This document shows positions 27,790 to 36,343 of a DNA stretch of 64,000 nucleotides, in pieces; within the stretch, counting starts at the first letter, position 1; each line of letters begins with the position of its first letter. The stretch is from Barnesiella sp. WM24 (GTDB taxonomy: Bacteria; Bacteroidota; Bacteroidia; Bacteroidales; Muribaculaceae): positions 202,579 to 266,578 of the forward strand of contig NZ_SPPC01000006.1 of the NCBI RefSeq assembly GCF_004570975.1, given 5' to 3'. The translations under genes were made by a program, and so were the position numbers. Below the pieces are notes generated by a model. It saw only the letters and a program-made list of their open reading frames with translations, was not told where the DNA came from and made no database searches.

Positions 27790-29871
27790 TTACTGGGCAA
27801 GGGTCAAGGTGACGCGTTGTCCGGGTGTTATCTTTGAGCCGGGCGGAAGCGACTGTGCCACGACATAGCCCGTGCCGTTGATTCTGACATCGACGCCCGA
27901 CTTTTCAAGCAGGTGGATTGCGTCGCGCAGATTGTAGCCTACAACACTCGGCATGCCTGATTTTGCCTCGCGGGGCTGGAAGTAGCGCATGGGACCGAGT
28001 TCGAGTCTGCTGCGCAGGTGCTCGAAGCGGTTGCGGTTTGCAGTGGCATATAAGGTCGGACGCACATCCCGGGGGGTTCCTGACCGATAGTCGGAACTGT
28101 TTTCAAGCATGCCGCGCGAATACATCTTCAAGGCGATGTTTTTGAGCACGGTGCCCGAAGTGCTTGCGGCACCAAACATGTTCTGCTTTGGATAGCATGT
28201 AAGCACTATGCATGAGTATAGAGGGTTTTCTGCGGGGAAAAATCCGCAGAAAGCAAGACGCTTCTTGGATGTGTTGTAGCCTCCACCCTCGATGATATAG
28301 CAGGTGCCGGTCTTACCTGCAATTTTCACGCGGTCATTGCGGAGAAGTTTGCCTGTGCCATGCTCACCCCACACTACGTCGGTCAGCATCTGTCTCATCA
28401 GTTCCGCATTTTTTGAGGAGCATGCCCTGCCGTTGCCCATGTATGATATAGGAAGCACCGAGTCGGTGTCTATGCCGATAAGCTGGTCGACAAGTCTCGG
28501 CTTTACATAGACGCCGTCGTTGGCAATCGCATTGTAGATTGACAGGGTGTAGAGAGGGGGGATTTCGGTGGTGTAGCCGTAGCACATGCGCGACAGGGCG
28601 ATTCTTCCTCCGCGGTTGCTTGCCACAGAGTCGATGCGTGGCGGGCGTTCGCCAGCGATGCCTGTGTTCATCGGGTCGAGGAAGCCGAGATTCTTGAGCC
28701 TTGAGTAGAAGGCTCCGGGGTTTTCGCCGTAGCGCGACGTGATGATTTTAGCCATGCCTATGTTGGATGAGCGCTCTATGACTTCGCGTATCGCCATGGA
28801 AGGGGCACCGTGGGAGTCGGTGATTGCCTTTCCTCCGGCATATGGGAACGAATGTCCGGTCTCGATTATGTCGTCGACATTTTTCACGATGCCGTCTTCA
28901 AGGGCTATCATCATGGACAGGGTTTTTACGACCGACCCCGGCTCATATCCAAGCACCGCGCGGTTCATGCCCTCGATGTATTCATCGGAATAGGGGCTTT
29001 TTTCAAGGTTGGAGATGGCGCGGATGTTGCCGGTCTTGACCTCCATCAACACAGCCACGCCCCAGTCGGCGTTGCACGTCGTGAGTACATTGTTAAGCTC
29101 GTTTTCGACGATGTCCTGCATATTGATGTCGATGGTCGTGCGTATGTTGTAGCCCGGCGTGGGGGGCACGTCGGTCCAGTTTACGATATCTTTGGTCAAC
29201 GGTACTTTTTTCGCTATTCCGGGCTTGCCGTAGAGCAGGGTGTCGAGCGCTCGCTCAAGTCCGGAGATTCCGTGGGTCTGTCCGGTCACTGAGTCAATGC
29301 CCACGCCTCCGATGCTTCGGCGTGCCATAGCCCCGTAGGGATTCACGCGTCGGTTTATGCGCTCGCGGGTAAGACCGTTTTTGTTAGGATTTTTTATGCA
29401 GAAAAAAGGGAATGTGCGCAGTAGCTGATATTGGGAGTAAGAGATGTTTGACAAGATTTTGTAGGCGCGCGGGCGCTTGTTCTTGTCAGCGATGTCCATC
29501 GGCTTTTTAAGGCGTTTCATCCACTCGTCGCGTGTGCGCACGGGGAAGTGTAGAGCCAGCGAGTCGGCGAGCGAGTCGAGTGCAAGGAGGTATCGTCCTT
29601 CGAGAAATCTCTCGCTTCGGAAATCTATGCGGATTGTGTAGAAGCAAAGATTGGTGGCAAGAATCTGCCCGTTGTCGGAGAGTATGTCTCCGCGTTCCGG
29701 GCGTATGGTGTCGGTGCGCGACAGCTCCACCATTGCTTTTGCATTCCATTTCGGCGCCGAGAGCACGGTGTTGTCAAGAGCGAAATACACGACTCTGCCT
29801 ACCAGCAGCATGAGCACGGCGATTACTACGAGGTAGCGGAACAGGATATGTGTGCGGTTCTCCTTCTTCAT
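27790..29871 (-). CDS. ftsI: Septal class B penicillin-binding protein FtsI (PBP3) with C-terminal PASTA domain
   Basis: A 693-residue bitopic transpeptidase that cross-links septal peptidoglycan together with FtsW. It has one TM segment (about 11-29), a pedestal domain starting TDTIRPERGDILSDNGQIL, and the penicillin-binding motifs in order. These are S-x-x-K in EPGSVVKTL (Ser near 312), S-x-N in ERSSNIGM (near 369) and KTG in IAGKTGTC (near 519). The last 60 residues (MPSVVGYNLRDAIHLLEKSG...GQRVTLTLAQ) are a PASTA domain, common in Bacteroidetes FtsI but absent from E. coli PBP3. Its start overlaps ftsL by 4 nt. Confidence 0.96.
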   Translation of the reverse strand: MKKENRTHILFRYLVVIAVLMLLVGRVVYFALDNTVLSAPKWNAKAMVELSRTDTIRPERGDILSDNGQILATNLCFYTIRIDFRSERFLEGRYLLALDSLADSLALHFPVRTRDEWMKRLKKPMDIADKNKRPRAYKILSNISYSQYQLLRTFPFFCIKNPNKNGLTRERINRRVNPYGAMARRSIGGVGIDSVTGQTHGISGLERALDTLLYGKPGIAKKVPLTKDIVNWTDVPPTPGYNIRTTIDINMQDIVENELNNVLTTCNADWGVAVLMEVKTGNIRAISNLEKSPYSDEYIEGMNRAVLGYEPGSVVKTLSMMIALEDGIVKNVDDIIETGHSFPYAGGKAITDSHGAPSMAIREVIERSSNIGMAKIITSRYGENPGAFYSRLKNLGFLDPMNTGIAGERPPRIDSVASNRGGRIALSRMCYGYTTEIPPLYTLSIYNAIANDGVYVKPRLVDQLIGIDTDSVLPISYMGNGRACSSKNAELMRQMLTDVVWGEHGTGKLLRNDRVKIAGKTGTCYIIEGGGYNTSKKRLAFCGFFPAENPLYSCIVLTCYPKQNMFGAASTSGTVLKNIALKMYSRGMLENSSDYRSGTPRDVRPTLYATANRNRFEHLRSRLELGPMRYFQPREAKSGMPSVVGYNLRDAIHLLEKSGVDVRINGTGYVVAQSLPPGSKITPGQRVTLTLAQ

Positions 29872-30224
29872 TGCGACGATTCGTTTTTAGTCAGTTTATA
29901 GGGCGGTTGGTCCTGGATTTTCAGGTTGAGGCGCATAGTGTCGACCATTTCCTGCATTGATGACTCGCGAATGCGGCTCATGTAGGAGCTGCGCTCGCGT
30001 ATGCGCTCTGTCTCCACGATTTCCAGCTCTTGCTCCAGCTTTCTGATGTCTTCCATGCGCGTCAGACACTGGTAGCGGTTGGTGATGTAAATGAGTATCG
30101 CCATAACCACGACAAATACCGACACCCAATGCTTCTTGAAGAAGTCAAGCGAGAGTATGCGCCCGAAGATAAGCTTCTTCAGAAAGTTGTCGTCAGATTT
30201 TTTCTTTGTTGCCTGTTGAGCCAT
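29868..30224 (-). CDS. ftsL: FtsL-like divisome protein
   Basis: A 118-residue protein with a basic N-terminus (ATKKKSDDNFLKK), one TM segment at about 34-52 (VSVFVVVMAILIYITNRY) and a C-terminal coiled-coil-like region (MEDIRKLEQELEIVETERIRERS). Sequence is poorly conserved, as for all FtsL. Size, topology and position between rsmH and ftsI, overlapping ftsI by 4 nt, identify it. FtsL would form the FtsQLB subcomplex that activates FtsWI. Confidence 0.85.
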   Translation of the reverse strand: MAQQATKKKSDDNFLKKLIFGRILSLDFFKKHWVSVFVVVMAILIYITNRYQCLTRMEDIRKLEQELEIVETERIRERSSYMSRIRESSMQEMVDTMRLNLKIQDQPPYKLTKNESSQ

Positions 30225-30287
30225 GGCTTTTCGTTGTTTTTATTTTTTTTGTTGATGAATGTATTGAGCGTTGTGATGATTTTGCCG

Positions 30288-31196
30288 TCAGATTTTTTCG
30301 GCGATTCGTAGCTTTGCGCTTCGGGCCCTGGGGTTTCGCTCCACTTCTTCTTCCGATGCGACAATCGGCTTTGAGGTGAGAAGCTTCAGCGGAGAAAGGC
30401 GCCTGCCGTAAAAATCCTGTTCGATTTTGCCCTCAAGGTTTCCGGCGCGCATGAAGTTTTTGACAAGCCGGTCCTCAAGTGAATGATAGGTTATGACGGC
30501 GAGCCGTCCGCCCGGCTTCAACACGGTCAATGCCTGGTCGAGAAATGCGCTCAGCGCCTCGATTTCTCCATTGACGACTATGCGTAGCGCCTGAAACACT
30601 TGGGCGAGCTCTTTTTTCTCCTTCTTGGGATTAATGAGCGGATTTACCGTTGCGAGAAGAGCCTCGACTGTCTCGATGGGCGCTGCATTGCGGGCCTTTA
30701 CTATTGCCGATGCAAATCGGCGTGAGTTTTTCAGCTCCCCGTACAAGTAAAGCGCGTCGGCAAGCTGCTCTTCGCTCCAGTTGTTGATATACCAGGCTGC
30801 GGTGCGCGGTGCGTTGCGGTTCATGCGCATGTCAAGAGGCCCTTCCCAGCGGAATGAAAAGCCTCGGTCTGGGTCATCGAAATGATGAAAAGACACCCCG
30901 AGGTCGGCAAGGATTCCGTCAACTCCGTCGACTCCGTAATAGCGCATGAAATTGCGCAGAAACTTGAAGTTGCTGTATACAAATGTAAACCGGGAGTCGT
31001 CGATGGCGTTGCGTCGCGCGTCGGCATCCTGGTCAAAGCCATAGAGATGACCTGACGCTGAAAGCGACTCCATTATTGCACGGGAGTGTCCGCCCCCGCC
31101 GAAAGTGACATCTACATAGATGCCATCGGGCTTGATATCAAGTCCTTGGATGGTTTCTTCCAGGAGTGCGGGTATGTGATAGACTTCTGACGGCAT
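30288..31196 (-). CDS. rsmH: 16S rRNA (cytosine1402-N4)-methyltransferase
   Basis: RsmH methylates C1402 in the 30S P site using SAM. The 302-residue protein starts YHIPALLEETIQGLD, has the SAM motif YVDVTFGGGGHSRAIMESL, ILADLGVSFHHFDDPDRGFS, and the C-terminal ITYHSLEDRLVKNFMR. It is the first gene of the dcw cluster. The usual upstream partner mraZ is missing; the next gene on the minus strand is the sirtuin 198 bp away. Confidence 0.96.
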   Translation of the reverse strand: MPSEVYHIPALLEETIQGLDIKPDGIYVDVTFGGGGHSRAIMESLSASGHLYGFDQDADARRNAIDDSRFTFVYSNFKFLRNFMRYYGVDGVDGILADLGVSFHHFDDPDRGFSFRWEGPLDMRMNRNAPRTAAWYINNWSEEQLADALYLYGELKNSRRFASAIVKARNAAPIETVEALLATVNPLINPKKEKKELAQVFQALRIVVNGEIEALSAFLDQALTVLKPGGRLAVITYHSLEDRLVKNFMRAGNLEGKIEQDFYGRRLSPLKLLTSKPIVASEEEVERNPRARSAKLRIAEKI

Positions 31197-31334
31197 ATGT
31201 GTCGGGATATAGGGCTTATATTAGGTTGTAAAGTTATGAAAAATCCGTAAAATTTACATCCTCAAATTTTATTTTTTTTGCAATAAATTATCAACATACT
31301 GTCAATAATCTTCAAGAAGATAGCCGATAAAATA

Positions 31335-31358
31335 CCCCGGACAGTTTTTTGTCCGGGG
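31335..31358 (-). terminator. Hairpin terminator after the sirtuin gene
   Basis: A 9-bp GC-rich stem (CCCCGGACA with TGTCCGGGG) around a 6-nt loop lies 36 nt past the sirtuin stop. On the minus strand it is followed by TATTTTATC. The T tail is imperfect, so intrinsic termination is likely but not certain. Confidence 0.65.
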
Positions 31359-31393
31359 CTATGTGTTAATGAATTTTATTTACATTTGCAAAT

Positions 31394-32083
31394 TTATGCT
31401 AACGGTGCAATCAGTTCGGCGAGACGTGCGACCCCTTCGGAGGCTCCTGTTTTCAGCACTGTAACGCCTGCGGGCACATTGGCAGGATTGGGGTCAATGT
31501 AGTAGACCGGAACTCCTTTACGTACATAATGAAGCAGTCCTGCTGCGGGATAGACATTAAGTGATGTGCCGATAACTACAAATATATCAGCCTCCTGTAC
31601 AAGCTCTATTGCAGGCTCGATGTTTGGAACGGCTTCCTGGAAAAATACAATATGGGGGCGCACCCGATGTCCGTCTATAACGGTGTCGGGAGTAGTCTCG
31701 ATTGCTTCAGGTCTAAGCTGATATACCTTTGTCTCGTCATCTATGGCGCGCACTTTCATCAGCTCGCCGTGGAGATGCAATACGTTGCTGCTTCCGGCGC
31801 GTTCGTGGAGGTCGTCGACATTCTGTGTAATTACATATGTGTCAAAGAGTTCTTCAAGTTTTACAAGCCCGAGATGTCCGGCGTTGGGCTCTGCTTTCAG
31901 CAGGTCTTTGCGTCTTTCGTTGTAAAACTTGTGAACGAGTGCGGGGTTGCGCGCGAAGCCGTCGGCGCTTGCCACTTCCATAACAGGATACTGTTCCCAA
32001 AGACCGCCACTGTCGCGGAATGTCGAGATGCCGCTCTCGGCACTCATTCCCGCACCTGTGGATATGACCAGTTTTTTCTTCAT
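31394..32083 (-). CDS. cobB: NAD-dependent protein deacylase, sirtuin family (zinc-cysteine-free)
   Basis: A 229-residue sirtuin, which uses NAD+ to remove acyl groups from lysines. NAD-binding motifs are all present: STGAGMSAESGISTFRDSGGLW (start of the Rossmann fold), VITQNVDDLHERAGS with the catalytic His in HLHGEL, and IGTSLNVYPAAGLLHY. The small domain between HGEL and RPHIVFFQEAVP contains no cysteine, so the usual four-Cys zinc site is absent. I recall the same in other Bacteroidetes sirtuins, so this is probably a lineage form rather than decay. The gene starts 12 nt after the 32096-33676 gene. Confidence 0.9.
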   Translation of the reverse strand: MKKKLVISTGAGMSAESGISTFRDSGGLWEQYPVMEVASADGFARNPALVHKFYNERRKDLLKAEPNAGHLGLVKLEELFDTYVITQNVDDLHERAGSSNVLHLHGELMKVRAIDDETKVYQLRPEAIETTPDTVIDGHRVRPHIVFFQEAVPNIEPAIELVQEADIFVVIGTSLNVYPAAGLLHYVRKGVPVYYIDPNPANVPAGVTVLKTGASEGVARLAELIAPLA

Positions 32084-32095
32084 CAGAGATTGCGT

Positions 32096-33676
32096 TTATT
32101 TGATTACTTTCTTACATATACCGCCACTGCGCATTATGTAAATGTTTCCTTCCTGCGGATTAACAATCCGGATGCCCTGAAGGTTGAAATATTCCGCAGA
32201 TTTATCAGAAATATTTTCTGTCACGGTGTCGATTGACGCTTCTGCGTCCAGGTAGATGACGAGCGGACTTTCCTTGCCGGTGTCAAGCCATCCGTATCCG
32301 GCTTCAAGGAGTATATGGGCGGAAGCTTTAAGAGAGCCGGCGGCGAAAGTGCATACACCCTCTGAGAGCTTGCCAAATCCTTCGGGCATCAGTTTGATTG
32401 CCGTTTCGGGGTCGTAGCCGTGTCTGATGAAATAGTCCTCCGGGGTGGAGCTGACGGTGACTTCACCGCTTGAATCAAATATCACCCCCGTGGAGGTCTC
32501 GGAGATATAGCATGCCTCCGGGTTCTCGCAGTGCAGATAAGTGTAGACAGGAAAGTCGGTGGTGCGTTCGATGATTCTTGATGCGTGGGGATATGTCTCG
32601 CCATAGAAGTCTACAATGCGGTAAAGCCCGTCGGTGACAAGGCTTTTTTCGATTTCCACCTGATAGGGTGTTGACTCGAAGTGGTAGACATCGGGCAGGA
32701 ATCCGTCAATAATGGTGCGCTTGCCTATCGGCTGCCAGTTGGCTGCATCTTCCGGCATGTAGTAGATAATGCCGTTGGAGATAGACAGCGGGTTGCCTTC
32801 GGCGTCGTAGGTGGTGAATCCTATTGTGTAGCGCCCTTCTCCTTCCGTGAACTTTATATCGGGGTCGGTCGGGTCGCTTGTGGTTATGGCGAGGGTTTTG
32901 TCTTTTTCGGCAACGCGTTGTCCGAGCGACCTGTCATCGGCATCATAGCCGCCTCCCTTTACTACGGCATAGTCATAGTGGTCTACCGCCTCGCCGATTT
33001 CGACCGGCATGACCGCCGAGTCAGTGTCGCCTCCGACAGTGAAGATGACCGGTGGTTTTATCCATCCGGGCAGGTTTAATCTTACTTTCTCGATGATGTT
33101 TGTGCCGTCGCCGAGCGTATTACCGTTGTTGTCGTAGTAGATGAGCCAGAGGTCAAAACTGAGTTTTTCCGTGTCAAATTCATATAGGTCTCTCAGTCCT
33201 ACCATGTCAAGGTAGGAGGAATAGTCGGTGACATAGAGGGTGCCTTCAAAGGGTGTGCCGTCTTCGTTGTTAACTTTTAGCTTCGGCAATTGCTGCGGGT
33301 AGACGTAAAGGCGGTCGTCTATTATGTCGATTATGAGCGGACGCGCCTCCTCGCTCGAGACATTGGTGAGAAGATAACCGTCGATGCGGTATTGTATGTG
33401 TCCCGGTTCTGATACAGAGGCACGCATCAGTATGGGAAGCTCGGGGTTGACATTGGTGTAAATAGCTCCGCAATATGTCACATTGACTGAACCCATTTCG
33501 AGCCATTGTGTCCAGTCGGCATCGTTGTCGCCGGCGCGGCGGGTGACGATGGATTCTGCGTGACACGGTGTCTTTTCACCGTCATTTAACGTGATTGTGT
33601 CGACTACATTTTCAGCGGCAATAACGGTAGTGCCGCCAAGCAAGATTGCAAGAAACAGTGAATAGAATTTTTTCAT
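32096..33676 (-). CDS. Secreted protein of unknown function with sorting-like C-terminal tail
   Basis: A 526-residue exported protein; I start it at MKKFYSLFLAILLGGTTVIAA, a clean signal peptide, rather than at the in-frame 33787 that adds 37 residues. The body appears to be beta-rich with no motif I recognise: segments such as GEGRYTIGFTTYDAEGNPL and SPLVIYLDAEASIDTV look like consecutive immunoglobulin-like folds. The last 35 residues (AEYFNLQGIRIVNPQEGNIY...KKVIK) match the short C-terminal tail seen on many secreted Muribaculaceae/Prevotella proteins. It may be cotranscribed with the sirtuin. Function is unknown. Confidence 0.7.
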   Translation of the reverse strand: MKKFYSLFLAILLGGTTVIAAENVVDTITLNDGEKTPCHAESIVTRRAGDNDADWTQWLEMGSVNVTYCGAIYTNVNPELPILMRASVSEPGHIQYRIDGYLLTNVSSEEARPLIIDIIDDRLYVYPQQLPKLKVNNEDGTPFEGTLYVTDYSSYLDMVGLRDLYEFDTEKLSFDLWLIYYDNNGNTLGDGTNIIEKVRLNLPGWIKPPVIFTVGGDTDSAVMPVEIGEAVDHYDYAVVKGGGYDADDRSLGQRVAEKDKTLAITTSDPTDPDIKFTEGEGRYTIGFTTYDAEGNPLSISNGIIYYMPEDAANWQPIGKRTIIDGFLPDVYHFESTPYQVEIEKSLVTDGLYRIVDFYGETYPHASRIIERTTDFPVYTYLHCENPEACYISETSTGVIFDSSGEVTVSSTPEDYFIRHGYDPETAIKLMPEGFGKLSEGVCTFAAGSLKASAHILLEAGYGWLDTGKESPLVIYLDAEASIDTVTENISDKSAEYFNLQGIRIVNPQEGNIYIMRSGGICKKVIK

Positions 33677-33752
33677 AATGTAATGTGTTGTCAATGTTAC
33701 CGGATGGCATAATGACAAAAATACGAAAAATATTCTAAAAAGTGCAGGATTA

Positions 33753-34979
33753 CTATGCTTCTTCTTTGTCACAGAGAGGAAGGTCAATGCGGAAAGTGGT
33801 GCCGACGCCGATTTCTGACGAGGCTACATAGATCTTCCCGCTATGGTATTGCTCGATAATGCGTTTGGCAAGTGTAAGCCCGAGTCCCCAGCCGCGTTTC
33901 TTGGTTGTATAGCCGGGGTTGAAAATGGTCTTGAATCGCTTGCGCGGCAATCCTTTTCCGGTATCGGTGACTTCTATGCAGGCATTGTCGCGCTCGCGGT
34001 GGATGGTTATTGTTATTGAGCCGTCGGCATCCATCGCGTCAACTGCATTCTTTATCAGATTTTCCATCACCCATTCAAACAGGGAATCGCTGAGGTTGAC
34101 TTTCAATGGAGTGTCGGAGGTAATCACATTGACTTTTATGCGGCGGGATATGCGCGACGACATGTAGCCTGCGGCTTTCGACACAAGATGATTTACATCG
34201 GCACATTCCATCTGTGGCTTTGACCCGATTTTGCCGAATCGCGAGGCGATTGTCGACAGCCGTTGCACATCCTTGTTCATCTCTGCCACGGTGTCGGAGT
34301 CGACCCCTGTCGCTTCCAGCAGTTCCATCCAAGCCATGAGTGATGAAATAGGAGTGCCGAGCTGATGAGCCGTCTCTTTGGAAAGTCCTACCCACACCTT
34401 GTTTTGCTCCGCTTTCTTTGTCGATATAAGCGCGTAATAGACTACGGTGACAAATATAAGCATGGTGAGAATCTGGATGTAAGGATAGTAGTTGAGCAGG
34501 CGCAGCAGGCGGCTGTCTTCATAATACAGATGCTGACACTCGTCGGGAGCGATGACGATGTGTATCACATTGGAGGTGTTGCGCAGTCGGGCGAGTTTCT
34601 TTTCAAGATACTCCGAGTTGCGTGCCGATATGAAAAGAGGGTTGAGGGAGTCGACCGGTTCGGGAAGCTCGAAGTTGCGGTGCATCAGTATGGTTCCCCG
34701 GTCGTCGGTGAGAAGCACCGGAATGGTGCGGTTGCCTTCGATTATGCGTAGCAGGAAGTCGATGTCGCCCGGGGTTGTGCCCATTATGTCATCGTCATCC
34801 ATTGTGATGATTGACTTTGTGGCATCGGCCCATATTTCCATGCGCTCGTGTTCCTGGGATGCGAGGTCTTGCACGATGCGGTTGGAGATATAGAGAAATA
34901 TCGACACTAAGGCTATCGCGATGACAAGAAATGCCATCGTGCCGTAGCGTCGGGTATCATAAATGTTTGCCATACTCAT
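33753..34979 (-). CDS. Membrane sensor histidine kinase (orphan)
   Basis: A 408-residue kinase with TM segments at about 14-31 and 166-185 bracketing a periplasmic sensor of about 135 residues. The dimerisation/phosphoacceptor helix is GLSKETAHQLGTPISSL with His205. The ATPase domain shows the N box ENLIKNAVDAMD, G1 DTGKGLP and G2 WGLGLTLAKRI. The sensor region (TIPVLLTDDRGTILMHRNFEL) resembles a PAS/dCACHE-like fold, inferred. No response regulator is adjacent. It lies 23 nt after the HAD gene, probably as the last gene of a manC operon. The signal and partner are unknown. Confidence 0.88.
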   Translation of the reverse strand: MSMANIYDTRRYGTMAFLVIAIALVSIFLYISNRIVQDLASQEHERMEIWADATKSIITMDDDDIMGTTPGDIDFLLRIIEGNRTIPVLLTDDRGTILMHRNFELPEPVDSLNPLFISARNSEYLEKKLARLRNTSNVIHIVIAPDECQHLYYEDSRLLRLLNYYPYIQILTMLIFVTVVYYALISTKKAEQNKVWVGLSKETAHQLGTPISSLMAWMELLEATGVDSDTVAEMNKDVQRLSTIASRFGKIGSKPQMECADVNHLVSKAAGYMSSRISRRIKVNVITSDTPLKVNLSDSLFEWVMENLIKNAVDAMDADGSITITIHRERDNACIEVTDTGKGLPRKRFKTIFNPGYTTKKRGWGLGLTLAKRIIEQYHSGKIYVASSEIGVGTTFRIDLPLCDKEEA

Positions 34980-35002
34980 GATTAACGCGGAGTTTCCGGC
35001 AA

Positions 35003-35851
35003 TTATTGCATGGCGCGGAAGTCGTCGGCAATGAAGCGGGCGACTGAATCTTCTGCATTTGAGCCTATTATCGTGTCGGCGCGTCGCTTTACCTCGTCGC
35101 GGGCGTTAGCGACGGCGACAGCGGTGTCGGCTATCTCCATCATGGAGAGGTCGTTGAGATTGTCGCCAAAGACGACAATGCGCCCTGCGCCGCAGTCAGA
35201 GGCTATTTTCTTTACTGAATTGGCCTTGTTCAGCCCCGGGGCAAGCACCTCCATGATTGCCGTGTCGTTGCCGAAAATGTCAATATAGCTGCTTACCGAG
35301 CAGTCGGCGGTAGCCCGGAGTTCATCGGCAAGGGGGAATATCCTGTCGGGATTTCCCATTGCGAAAAACAAGACGGTGTCGGGCAACGCGTAGTCATCGC
35401 CTTCCGGGGTGTTGAGGTGGAAGCGTTTAAGCGGCAGGTCGGAGCGCTCGTCGATAAAATTGCGGTCACACTGCTGCAGGTCACCGTTGCGGTATATTTC
35501 AAGTATGCCGTTTTTGCCGAGAGTGTAGGTAAACGGGTTTACTCCGTGGCGCGCGGCAGCCTCTCTGACGATTTGCGACGTCGCGGCGTCGATAAAGCGG
35601 GTGTCGAAATAGCGCCGCGTGTTTCTGTCCCATAGCGAGGCTCCGGTCATGACAATCGCCGGCAGCGAGGATTTTACATCGGCGAGCAGCGGTTCGACCG
35701 TTGCCGGGGTTCGTGCCGTAGCCACGGTTATCAATGCGCCCTCTGCCGAGAGTCGCGACAATATTTCCGCCGATTGCGGGCTTACCTTGCTGTCGGTGCC
35801 GAGCAAAGTGCCGTCAAGGTCGCTGACATATAGGGTCTTCATTTTTGGCAA
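35003..35851 (-). CDS. HAD-superfamily Cof-type phosphatase
   Basis: A 282-residue HAD-IIB hydrolase. Motif I is VSDLDGTLLG with nucleophile Asp11 and acid/base Asp13; motif II is the Thr in VATARTP. The C2B cap domain follows, and motifs III/IV are the Lys in NKANSVKKIA and VVFGDNLNDLSMM. Cof-type enzymes dephosphorylate sugar phosphates, nucleotides, PLP or FMN; the substrate cannot be read from sequence. It sits 27 nt after the thioesterase gene and 23 nt before the kinase gene. Confidence 0.88.
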   Translation of the reverse strand: MPKMKTLYVSDLDGTLLGTDSKVSPQSAEILSRLSAEGALITVATARTPATVEPLLADVKSSLPAIVMTGASLWDRNTRRYFDTRFIDAATSQIVREAAARHGVNPFTYTLGKNGILEIYRNGDLQQCDRNFIDERSDLPLKRFHLNTPEGDDYALPDTVLFFAMGNPDRIFPLADELRATADCSVSSYIDIFGNDTAIMEVLAPGLNKANSVKKIASDCGAGRIVVFGDNLNDLSMMEIADTAVAVANARDEVKRRADTIIGSNAEDSVARFIADDFRAMQ

Positions 35852-35878
35852 ACGGGCTGTATCGGTGGTTTCGTCGTT

Positions 35879-36343
35879 TTACAGTTTGCGCTGTTCGTAG
35901 GCTTCAAGCGCGTCTATCCACTTCTGTTCGATTGGAGCCGACTTGCCGGTAGTGAGGTCAAATCCTACCATGATAGTCTTGCCGATGCACTTCACCTCTT
36001 CTGTGGCGGTGTTGACGATACGCTGTTCAAGGGAGAAGCTTTTTTCTCCCATACGTGTCACGGTCGTGCGCACAGCTATCGGCTCTGTTATATATGTTGG
36101 TGCAAAGAAGTCGCAGTTGATATTGGCTACAACGATATTTATGCGTTTCCAGTCAACACCGTCGGGCAGTACAGCCTGGAAATAGCTGCTCTTGCCAAGG
36201 TCAAAAAACTGGATATAGACCGAGTTGTTAAGGTGTCCGAGCATGTCGATGTCGTTGAACCGTATCTGCAAGGGCACCTCGTGCCGGAAAGGAAATTCCG
36301 GCACGGGCACTCTTGAGTTAGAGGAATTTGTCGCCATAAGCAA
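35879..36343 (-). CDS. Hotdog-fold acyl-CoA thioesterase (YbgC/4HBT family)
   Basis: A 154-residue single-hotdog protein that would hydrolyse acyl-CoA thioesters. The signature is RFNDIDMLGHLNNSVYIQFFD, where Asp33 is the family's catalytic acid in D-x-x-x-H-x-N, followed by FDLGKSSYF. RIVNTATEEVKCIGKTIMVGFD forms the central strands. The start overlaps the manC 3' end by about 26 nt (20 nt if the second ATG at 36337 is used), so translation is coupled. Substrate chain length is unknown. Confidence 0.85.
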   Translation of the reverse strand: MLMATNSSNSRVPVPEFPFRHEVPLQIRFNDIDMLGHLNNSVYIQFFDLGKSSYFQAVLPDGVDWKRINIVVANINCDFFAPTYITEPIAVRTTVTRMGEKSFSLEQRIVNTATEEVKCIGKTIMVGFDLTTGKSAPIEQKWIDALEAYEQRKL

